This document shows positions 16,868 to 25,200 of a DNA stretch of 30,707 nucleotides, one piece after another. The translations under genes and the position numbers were made by a program. A model generated the notes under the pieces. It searched no databases. It saw only the letters and a list, made by a program, of their open reading frames with translations, and was not told the DNA's origin. Position 1 is the stretch's first letter; every line of letters starts with the position of its first letter. Source of the DNA: Stephanodiscus triporus (lineage: Eukaryota; Bacillariophyta; Thalassiosirophyceae; Thalassiosirales; Thalassiosiraceae); the NCBI GenBank assembly GCA_036939755.1, contig JALLAZ010000023.1, positions 1-30,707 on the forward strand. Direction: 5' to 3'.

Positions 16868-18961
16868 TTATTTGCCAGGCGCTTTACGATCGTTAGCAGT
16901 CTTAATCTGTCCTCCTCCACCACCATATCCACCAAACAAATCATACATATGTTGTATTGTCATTTCCTCCTTACTTCTGCGTCCTCGAGGCATGGCTACG
17001 AAGAAGGGCGGGGTCTCTCTACGCTTCGGTCCTTCTGGGGTGTCTTTGCCCCCTGATACACGCAGTTCTTCTTTTGAAATCAGTCCTACTCGAATGAAAA
17101 AACGACGGAATACAGATCCGTTTTGTTTCAGCGACGGATGATCGAGCACATCGGCCAGCACTTCGTCGCATAAGTTATCTATTCGGGCAATTTGACGAGC
17201 TCCCAAGAAGAAAGTTTTGTACCTGACTTGACTAAAGAATTCAATCAATACCCGGACGTCCAAATCCGGAGCGTGTTCAATCCCAACTGCCACTACCCTA
17301 TTATCTTCCAATAGGCTGCGTGCTGACTCTAGAACTTGCATTTGATTTAAAAATTTCATCCCATCAACGTGCAGATATGGCACCGTGATCTCTCCCTCCC
17401 CATCATCTTCATCCTCGAATGGCAAAAGTGCCCGAAGGTTAGGATAGGGACGCGTCCCGTCAGGCAACAATGTAGTATTTGTGCGCATCATTTTCCTGTT
17501 CTTGCCAGATTTAATTCGCAGCTCTAGTGTCTCTCTATCGGGAACATCTACCTCCATCCCCTCCAACACCTCATCATCGTCCATGTCTTCTCCGATATAA
17601 GGAAGACCGGCAATATTTCCATCACGATCATAAATTCGCACCTTGTCATTACCCTTGAAACGCTCTTCTATGTCTTCTAGGGTTCCATACCCCAACGCCA
17701 AAGCAGCACTCCTGCCAGCATCGTCAGGTGGTAATTCATCCGAAGCAATGACGTGAACAATGGTTTTGTGTTTTCCTCTCGGAGGCCAGTGTCTCATTGC
17801 CTCGTGGGCCAAATGTCCCGAGTCTCTAACTTCCGCAAAGATAATGTGTTGCCTGATTTTTGTGTTGCTCCGGAAACTGTCTGCGACTGCTTCCACGAAA
17901 CGGCTAATGACATGAACTTGACCTTTGGTGCGATAAGTACCCTCCACAATCTTCACTGGTGGCCTTATTTTGGGTGTACCGTCTTTATTCGTTTCGCCGG
18001 GTTTGATATGGACGTAGTCAGGGTCGTATTCATCCGGGGGCTGTTTCTCTATGAAATAGTTCATGACGCAGTTCCTACCTGCTAAATTCCTCCTTGCTAC
18101 GCTCTTTTGCCCTGGCAAAGCCACCCCCGCAGACCAGTTCCATACTTTTGGGCGTGTTATCCTATCTGCCAGAGGTGGAAATACTCGTTTTGATGAAAAT
18201 ATTAGCAGTGGAATGAGCAAAAATAATCGAAGGATTCGGACAGTAGATTTTGCAGACAAAAGATGCAGTAGTATCGCTTCTTCACTGGAACCAAGCCCGT
18301 AATGATGCTGCTTTTTTAAGGCAAGTGCATCCTCCTCCGGTATTTGACCCAAGAGTAGCGAGAGAATACGCCACGATTGTGAGAGGAAATTAGATGCTCT
18401 TAAAGAGTAAGGAGCTGATGAATGTTGTATGTGAGATCCGCCTCCCATGTATTTTTCAGCACTGTAGGCATTATTGTAGCCTTCAGCGTTACGTTGTGAC
18501 TTAGGCCGCTTCCTGATCTCCATCAAGGGATGAATTTGCGTAGTGAGAGCAGCAGCCCCTGTCTTCCCGATGACAAATCCATTTCCCTCGTAGCTGGCTC
18601 TAGAATACCCTGCGTTATGACCCTGAGGAAATGCTTGTGTTTCGACGCCACCACGTCGATATTGGGGCGTGACATCATGGCTGCCTCCAAGAATGCGGCT
18701 ATGGATTGAATTTTCACCCGAATGTGGTGGGCGCCGTCTACCATTGCTGTTTGATCCTCCGTTTCCCCCGGCGACTTGGGACGAATGACCGCCGACGGCG
18801 GCATAGCGGCCGCCATTGCTGTCTAAAGGTCGCCCTTCGCCGATAAAAGTCCTCTGTCTTGCCGTGCCATGAGGAAGGGAAGGGTTCGAATTTAAGGGTG
18901 CGTTTGTGGCGGCGGCTCCTTCGCCATAGGGATCAAATCGTTCAGACCGGAACGGCGGCAT
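16868..18961 (-). CDS. Type II-like membrane protein, possible divergent FkbM-like methyltransferase C-terminus
   Basis: 697 aa, single exon; not confidently recognised. Residues 1-185 are Gly/Asn/Ser/Arg-rich and low complexity. One hydrophobic helix at about 240-262 (RLFLLIPLLIFSS) is followed by R/K. The rest is a folded domain: QHIIFAEVRDSGHLAHEAMR and TIVHVIASDELPPDDAGRSA look like alternating strands and helices, then YLHVDGMKFLNQMQVLESAR, VVAVGIEHAPDLDVRVLIEF and YKTFFLGARQIARID. This resembles the D-x-E-G-x-E-x-x-V-L-x-G-A block of FkbM methyltransferases, but the glycine-rich SAM loop is not obvious, so the call is weak. It may be a Golgi or ER lumenal enzyme, with the N-terminal tail cytosolic. 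The end VAMPRGRRSKEE then a poly-Gly segment is unexplained. It shares an upstream region with the 8-Cys protein. Confidence 0.55.
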   Translation of the reverse strand: MPPFRSERFDPYGEGAAATNAPLNSNPSLPHGTARQRTFIGEGRPLDSNGGRYAAVGGHSSQVAGGNGGSNSNGRRRPPHSGENSIHSRILGGSHDVTPQYRRGGVETQAFPQGHNAGYSRASYEGNGFVIGKTGAAALTTQIHPLMEIRKRPKSQRNAEGYNNAYSAEKYMGGGSHIQHSSAPYSLRASNFLSQSWRILSLLLGQIPEEDALALKKQHHYGLGSSEEAILLHLLSAKSTVRILRLFLLIPLLIFSSKRVFPPLADRITRPKVWNWSAGVALPGQKSVARRNLAGRNCVMNYFIEKQPPDEYDPDYVHIKPGETNKDGTPKIRPPVKIVEGTYRTKGQVHVISRFVEAVADSFRSNTKIRQHIIFAEVRDSGHLAHEAMRHWPPRGKHKTIVHVIASDELPPDDAGRSAALALGYGTLEDIEERFKGNDKVRIYDRDGNIAGLPYIGEDMDDDEVLEGMEVDVPDRETLELRIKSGKNRKMMRTNTTLLPDGTRPYPNLRALLPFEDEDDGEGEITVPYLHVDGMKFLNQMQVLESARSLLEDNRVVAVGIEHAPDLDVRVLIEFFSQVRYKTFFLGARQIARIDNLCDEVLADVLDHPSLKQNGSVFRRFFIRVGLISKEELRVSGGKDTPEGPKRRETPPFFVAMPRGRRSKEEMTIQHMYDLFGGYGGGGGQIKTANDRKAPGK

Positions 18962-19249
18962 GGTTCGTTGGAATATTATGAAGGTGATGTGATTAATACT
19001 CCTAATTAATTAGAGTAGGAAAGACCGCAGGTAGAATTCGTGAATGGAAGTCATATCGGGGTGGTGGGGATTACCAATTTGGCGCATCTTACTATTGGGA
19101 GTCCACACGAAAAATTCTTCTGCTGAAAAAAAGGTGAACGGCAAAACCACGAAGAGGAAAAAAAAAGAGACACATCGTACTCCTACGATAGTTGACTTGA
19201 GAGACTCTATGGTACGATATGTAATACGATACACATCAGAAAAAAAAAC
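18962..19249. promoter_or_regulatory. Divergent promoter region with three TACGATA elements
   Basis: This 288-bp head-to-head spacer has TACGATA at 19184-19190, 19213-19219 and 19225-19231, all on the plus strand and close to the plus-strand start at 19250 (the last ends 18 bp before it). They sit near ACTCTATGG and A-rich stretches (19124-19131, 19155-19170, 19238-19247). No gene is seen; poly-A runs may exclude nucleosomes (inference). Confidence 0.5.
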
Positions 19250-20698
19250 ATGCCGAACTCTTCGGCAACGGACGTTGAACCTTTTCCAGAGATGGCGCTG
19301 CAATTCAATCCTACACAAGAGCATGGTGGTCTAGGGACTGGCGAATCGCAAGAGATTATTGTGGACTCTGCGGGGAAAGCCATACTGGTTGGTGAATCCG
19401 ACGTCGAGTCTGACAAGGGCGGGCGTCCGTTGGCGTCGCGTGCCCATGCCAAGGGCGGCATTTGCCCTGTTTGGCTGCGCAGCTCCTCTCCAAGAACCAA
19501 AGGGTTATTAGGACTCGTGACAACACTGTTCCTATGCTTTGTTTTAGTGATGATAATTGGAGTGGTACAATCATCTGCTCCTGCGGTCGAAAGTATGGCG
19601 TCGGACCAAAACAAAGTGACAGATCCTGATGAGGCTCCTTCACCAGCACCGACCGAGCCCAGTCCTTCTTCGACTGATTCCGTGTTGATGTATGAGATTA
19701 ATATTCTGCTGTCGGATTTTTTGGAAGCGAAAGTTCCTAACTTCACCGATGGGTTGACATCCGCAGAGATGCAAAATTTGAACCTCATTAACGACCACAT
19801 CGAAAGCGCGATTTCTGAATCTTTGTCGGATAGACTTCCGCAAGGTTACTCAGTCGAGTCAGTCCAAGTTGATAAATTTGATGGATATTCCACAACCGTT
19901 GGGAAGAGAGAAAGGTTTAGACATCTCCAGGAAAGATTTGACATAATACACAATGTCCTTTATTCTGCATCGGTTACTGCCGATTGTCAAGTAGCTGATT
20001 GCTCTGCTGCTGTCGATATTGTTGCTGGCGTTACTTCCGATTTATCTCAGTTGGAATTTCTTCAAGTATCTGCTGAAGCGGAATCCCCGACTAAGAGTCC
20101 AGTGGCATCTACGCTAGCTCCCGTGATATCAACAACAGCGCCAACAAAATACGATTCGACTCCGCCAACTGTGAGCCCCATAAGTACAACGAGTAGCCCG
20201 ATTCCTCTGATTCTGTCAGATCGGGAAAATGTCTGTACTGGGGAGGAGCCTTGTGGAAAATGCCTTGGTAAGCTAACTAGGTTGCACATGCTCCCCGCAG
20301 GAGAAATAATTCTCAACTCACTACCTACTTTTGTGAATATTACAGGTCCATGCATTGTCGACGATGCATGCGAGGAAGGACTACTATGCTTCCAGCGGTT
20401 TGGATACGAGGTCGTACCTGGTTGTTCCGGTCCTGGGATTCCGTCGCAAACCTATTGCTACGATCCATTTGCAAACGGTCTTAATGAGACAGATTTGTTG
20501 GGTTTTGGCGAAAAGGCTTGTGACAAAAGAGATCCGTGTGAGAAATGCCGCGGTGAATGTTTTGGGGATGAGTATTGTGGGAAAGACCTGTTCTGTTATA
20601 GAAGGTTTGGCTTCGAATCAGTGCCAGGGTGTGCAGGACAAGGGACATTTGGTGTAGATTACTGCTTTGATCCGGCTATTCTCGCAGGCTCTTCATGA
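19250..20698 (+). CDS. Single-pass surface protein with two 8-cysteine modules, 2 exons
   Basis: Exons 19250-20267 and 20346-20698 (456 aa). I recognise no named family. Residues 1-83 are cytosolic-like, 85-106 form a membrane helix (GLLGLVTTLFLCFVLVMIIG), and then come a Ser/Pro-rich stalk, a folded region of about 150 residues (SVLMYEINILLSDFLEAKVP to LEFLQVS, vaguely SEA-like) and a Thr/Ser/Pro stalk. Last are two modules with identical spacing C-x5-C-x2-C-x3-C-x5-C-x5-C-x11-C-x10-C, each holding F-C-(F/Y)-(Q/R)-R-F-G-(Y/F)-E and VPGC. The identity of spacing holds only if 20268-20345 is spliced out. That 78-bp GTAAG...ACAG intron is in frame and stop-free, and an unspliced reading inserts 26 false residues in module 1. 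A cell-surface or wall-associated role is inferred. Confidence 0.75.
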   Translation: MPNSSATDVEPFPEMALQFNPTQEHGGLGTGESQEIIVDSAGKAILVGESDVESDKGGRPLASRAHAKGGICPVWLRSSSPRTKGLLGLVTTLFLCFVLVMIIGVVQSSAPAVESMASDQNKVTDPDEAPSPAPTEPSPSSTDSVLMYEINILLSDFLEAKVPNFTDGLTSAEMQNLNLINDHIESAISESLSDRLPQGYSVESVQVDKFDGYSTTVGKRERFRHLQERFDIIHNVLYSASVTADCQVADCSAAVDIVAGVTSDLSQLEFLQVSAEAESPTKSPVASTLAPVISTTAPTKYDSTPPTVSPISTTSSPIPLILSDRENVCTGEEPCGKCLGKLTRLHMLPAGEIILNSLPTFVNITGPCIVDDACEEGLLCFQRFGYEVVPGCSGPGIPSQTYCYDPFANGLNETDLLGFGEKACDKRDPCEKCRGECFGDEYCGKDLFCYRRFGFESVPGCAGQGTFGVDYCFDPAILAGSS

Positions 20699-20812
20699 GA
20701 CGTTTCGCCTAGAGTTTACGTAATTTTCTGCTATCAGCTTGCGATTCAAAAGTTACATCAATTCTCTAGAGAGTAGCTTCAAAAACGCAGAATCATCATT
20801 TCTAAAAAGAGC

Positions 20813-21832
20813 TTACGATAATGGCTTGCATATTCCATCAGGGTTGAAGTAATCTAGCCGTCCTGCTCGTTGCGCCACCACATTTTTGACGACTTCGAAA
20901 GCATCTAGCATGAGGTCGTCGAACTCGCAAAGGCTGTTGAAATAAAACATGCAATCAGAAAACTTGTTCAAGTCTCCGACGACTAAGGAGTGCATAATGT
21001 CTCCCAAGAAAGCGTGCTCGCGTGATTCCTCAAATCGACAATCGATTCCGTATGTGTCTTCGACCATTTTTCGTACGGCTGAAAAGTCTAGCTCGGCAGA
21101 ATGTTTCAGACAGTCAGACAGCAACAACACCGCTGCGCGAAGCATGAGATTCGGGACATTGAACTTCGTCAAATTTCGACTTGCTTGGACCATAGCAAGA
21201 CTCTGGTACATGTATGCAGAAACGCGGACTCGTCCTACTTTGCCAAGTAGATAGGCAGCGCAGTAATTCATGTGATCTGCATTGTCGTTCATGTTGGCCG
21301 CAGAGTAAAGCTTGGCTGCACGCTTATAACCGTCGATGGATGCTTCGAAGATGTTCTTTTTTTTGTGACTGCTCGCCATTCGCTCCTCGAGTCTTGCCGC
21401 GTTGTTGTATTGCGACGCGTCGCAGTGCTGTGAAATAGCTTTCCCTGTCATCGTGGATGCAAAGTCGCTGTCGACTTTTTCCATGTCAAGCGCGGCCTCG
21501 GTATATAGCTCTGCCGCTAAGCTTGGATTTTTTTGGGCTTCTGCTGCCAAAGCTGCAGCTTGTGCGTAGGCTTTGGCACTACTATGATGTTCCCCCGCTA
21601 TACGGAAATGCTCTGCTGCAAGAAATGTGAGCTTAATTTCTTGCTTGGTCTGGAGTTCGACGTGACTTGGATAGGTCGCCGGGAATTTTTGTAGTGGCCC
21701 GACGTCGATGCTGCTGTATCGAACTTTGCGACCGTCAATCCTAGCACCGATGCCCTCGGCTCGTGAGAGAAATTTCTGCGCTTTTGCTGCGTATTCTTTG
21801 TGGTTGATGACACTGCTCTTTGTGTTCAGCAT
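20813..21832 (-). CDS. Alpha-SNAP-like NSF attachment protein
   Basis: 339 aa, single exon. SNAP proteins recruit NSF to SNARE complexes for disassembly after membrane fusion. The sequence shows the SNAP series of helix-turn-helix repeats: HKEYAAKAQKFLSRAEGI near the N-terminus, FLAAEHFRIAGEHHSSAKAY, AAELYTEAALDMEKVD, IDGYKRAAKLYSAANMND and LMLRAAVLLLSDCLKHSAEL. A C-terminal FDDLMLDAFEVVKNVV corresponds to the NSF-stimulating last helices. It is somewhat longer than the 290-315 aa of well-known SNAPs because of an insert after residue 40. Alpha-type is preferred over gamma-type from the C-terminal end, with limited confidence. It is tail-to-tail with the 8-Cys gene (114 bp between stops), and its upstream spacer lacks the TATCGTA element. 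Confidence 0.85.
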   Translation of the reverse strand: MLNTKSSVINHKEYAAKAQKFLSRAEGIGARIDGRKVRYSSIDVGPLQKFPATYPSHVELQTKQEIKLTFLAAEHFRIAGEHHSSAKAYAQAAALAAEAQKNPSLAAELYTEAALDMEKVDSDFASTMTGKAISQHCDASQYNNAARLEERMASSHKKKNIFEASIDGYKRAAKLYSAANMNDNADHMNYCAAYLLGKVGRVRVSAYMYQSLAMVQASRNLTKFNVPNLMLRAAVLLLSDCLKHSAELDFSAVRKMVEDTYGIDCRFEESREHAFLGDIMHSLVVGDLNKFSDCMFYFNSLCEFDDLMLDAFEVVKNVVAQRAGRLDYFNPDGICKPLS

Positions 21833-22253
21833 GTCTTTGTGGGTCCCAGACTCTTTTTGCTAGAATTGAAATAAGAAGGCTGTGGTGCAACGGGTCTTCC
21901 TTAAGGCGGGGGTTAGTTTCGAAGATCTGCGGTGGCGCAGAGGAGGCCTTCCCAAACTCTACGCTGGTTTTTTTTATGTTAAAAATTACTCGAAAATTTC
22001 CGCCCATCCCGGTCGTCCCCTCTCCCCGGCGATTGCGGCGGTGAAGGTAGTCATCAAGCGTCCGAACGAACTACTCCGTCCCATTGTAAACGTCCCTCGT
22101 TAGAATCGTCCTGCGGTAGTGGCTCCCAGTTCTCGTCCAGTAATAGCACCGATTCCGACAGTGAATATAACACGCACAAGAAACGAATGTTGTTCTTTTA
22201 CTTGTTATGACATCTGTGTGTTCGTAGTATGAATGAATGGATCACCCGCAGGA
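21833..22253. other. Spacer between SNAP 5' end and CstF-77 3' end
   Basis: These 421 bp lie between two minus-strand genes, and so hold the SNAP upstream region (right of 21832) and the CstF-77 3' UTR. A T-run at 21966-21974 is present. Small plus-strand frames (21820-22044, 21882-22103) show no family resemblance. No TATCGTA element is seen. Confidence 0.5.
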
Positions 22254-25200
22254 TTAATTCGAGCTAGAATTGAGAAGACGCGTTCGCTGCCTTGATCTAA
22301 ATTGATTGCTGTACCCTCCTCCCACTGTGTCGCCATTTTCCTCGTCGGACGAATCTCCGTCATCTCGCCCACGCTTCTTGTGAGAGTTGCCATTAGATGT
22401 CACTGCTGGACGGCTTGCGGGGAGCGGATTGGCACGCAACGTCGACAGTGCCAATTCAGTCAGATGCGGTGGTGGCTTGACTGTGCTTCTGCCAAATTTG
22501 GGCACGGGAGGTAAGAGAAGTAAAAGGGGACGGAGCCACTCTGGACTATTCTGAAGGGCGAGGGCATTGGCAGCTGCCTGTCCAGCAGCTCCGACGGTGC
22601 GTTCACGCGATGACAGGAGCTTGCCCGAGGTGCCAGTGATGCCCTGACTAGAGCCTGCAAGTCCCAAGGCCGATAACGCCGCTCGGGTACGACTCTCGCG
22701 TTGAAACCGCAGTCGCTTCACATAAGAGACATCACTCGGACCACCAGCACACTCGTCTCCCCATAGGTCTGACGTAATGCCACCTGCAACCAGGGAGGCG
22801 CTTGCCGCCGCTGCAAAGTCAACGCTTTTGGAGGAACTGTCAAAATCGCCATTGCCAATGGCACCCGTAACAGTCAAGACATCAACTAACCGTCCCATGC
22901 CGTTTGCAATACGACTTGCGACATCATATCCCTCCACGCGAGTCAGTTGTTCATTCAACGAACTCTTTTGAACGCCTATGCCAAGGTTGCGATCGTCGTC
23001 GTCATCGGGTAAACCTTCACCACCCATGACAACATCTTCATTGTTGGGGCCGTACAGCGCACGTCGACGACGAGCCTCGATTGAAGAGATATCTGCCGAA
23101 ATGTTGCCCTTATTGCTGTGGGAGGAAAGAATTGATTCGAACTTGAGCATCATGTCCCATAGCGGACGCTGCATTTCTCTCTTTCTGACGATTAGGGCTG
23201 CATCTGATCCTACAGTACCGGCAGACGTTATAGCCTCTTCCTCTTCACACGCTGCCACAGCTCGCATCAACAGACTACGCAGATTTTCCTCATCGTTGAG
23301 CTCAAGGAGTAGGTTCGCATAATGAAGAACATATGGAGGATTTGATAGAAAGGTGCGGTGTTTCCGCAGCCCCAGCTCATAGATGCGTGCCGCAACCTTC
23401 GGATTTTTGCCTAGCCGATGTTCCATGATAGCGTGTGCCGTGTAGAGGTGCCAGGTGATGAAGCCTGCGTTGGCTGTGACTGAAGATTGAGCCTTGTCAC
23501 CATTTGGGAGTAAGGCTCCCACGGATGCCTTGAGACGATTAGTAACCATACGCTGATGTGCCGAAACAACCCCCAAGACAGCACCGTCAGCCTTCTCATT
23601 AGCGTCACTTAGGCCAACGTCTTCCTTCTTCTCTGAAGATGCTGCCGACGACTCCTTTTCATCATCGAAACTTCTGTCTTCCTCCCGCACTCTTAATGTA
23701 CGACGCGCGTGACCAAACACAGCCCGTGCGGCATTGATACCCTTGTGCCGTCGGACCAAACGCTGTAAGAGGACGAATCCAAGCGTGGTGGGGGATCGAT
23801 GAACAAATCGTTCCAATACCTCGATGCACCCTACCATACCAAAACCATCCTTGCCATCCTTCCTGTCTGAGATACCACCCGAATGACGTTCGAGTATCTC
23901 CGCCTGCGCTAGCGCCAACAACGCACAGTCCGGAAGTGATTCCATGCCGAGGGTCAATACGGCAATGGCGCGCAATGCATTGCCGCCAGATTTCCACTCC
24001 CCAGCACTTGCCGGTGCGATTAATGCCGCTGACGAGGCGCTCGTCCCACCCCCTCCAAGAATTGGTCCACTGGCTCCGCTGGGCGCAGAGGAAGACGCGC
24101 TCGCTGCCGTGGAGCCGCCGTGCAGTAATTCCCATTGGCTCCACTCGTACCAAACTTCTGGATGTCTCGCGAACGCGCAAACTTCCTCGGAAAAGCTAGC
24201 GCGCACTCGCATGGCCAATTCGGACGAATTGAGGCGTTCGGGGTTGGTCCGTTCGTACGCCGCGCGACGGCGCCACCTCGAGAGCGTCCTCAGCTCGTCC
24301 TCCATCCGAACGATGTACTCGGCCTCGGAGGTCGGCTTTCCCGCGGCCATGCCGGCGATGTGACCCGTCCCCCCATGGGCGGCCTCCGCGCCGAAGTCGT
24401 CGTCGGCGTCGAGGACGGAGGTCGTCGTCCCCCCCGCGCCCCCGCGCGACGTCGATCCCATCCCGCCGGCGCCTCCGCCCCCTCCCATCCCGCCAATGGC
24501 GCCGTCGCCCTCGCATCCCACGGGAGGCACGGCCAGTCGCCCCGCCATCAGCTCCCGCGCTGTCCAGACCCTGTTCCTCTCGAGGTATATGCTACGCGCG
24601 TGCTGATATCGCGGCTGCCATTCCGCGATCAGCACGCTCCCGAGGCTCTCAGAATGCGACCGTTCGAAGATCTCGTACTCCTGCCAGAATTGATCCAGGC
24701 CGGTCATGGGATGGGTGATCCCGCGCTGGTAGATGGAGCGCAGCTGATTCAATTGTCTTTGGGAGGTGGAATGGTCGTGCGCAGGGTCGGGGGGTGGCAG
24801 CGACGGACCGACGCCGGGAGGATACCATTGGATCAGGGAGGTGGCCGCCGGGGCGTAATTGACAACGTCCGTCCATGATTTGACGTAATTGACGTATCGC
24901 CTCCATATCAGGTGATTGTTCTGCGAGAATCCCGCTCCCCTGTCAAGTGCGGCCTCGTATGCGCGCACCACCGCCTCGCGTATCCTCTCCTTCCGATCCC
25001 GGTAGGCCAATCGCAGGCTGTCCTCGTACTGCCTGTGGAGGACGCTCGGCTGCTGCGCGAGGCCGGGAGCGTAGCCCGGGGGCGGGGTCGGTATCTCGAC
25101 CGCGACCGCCGCGGACCTCGCCGCGTCCCTCGACCGCTTCCGCACGTACAGTAGCCACATGTCGACGGAATGACGAGCGACCCCCCCGACGACCGTGCGC

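Noticed and set aside
21820..22103. Small plus-strand ORFs upstream of SNAP
   Set aside because: No start context, no family resemblance; more likely promoter and 3' UTR DNA.
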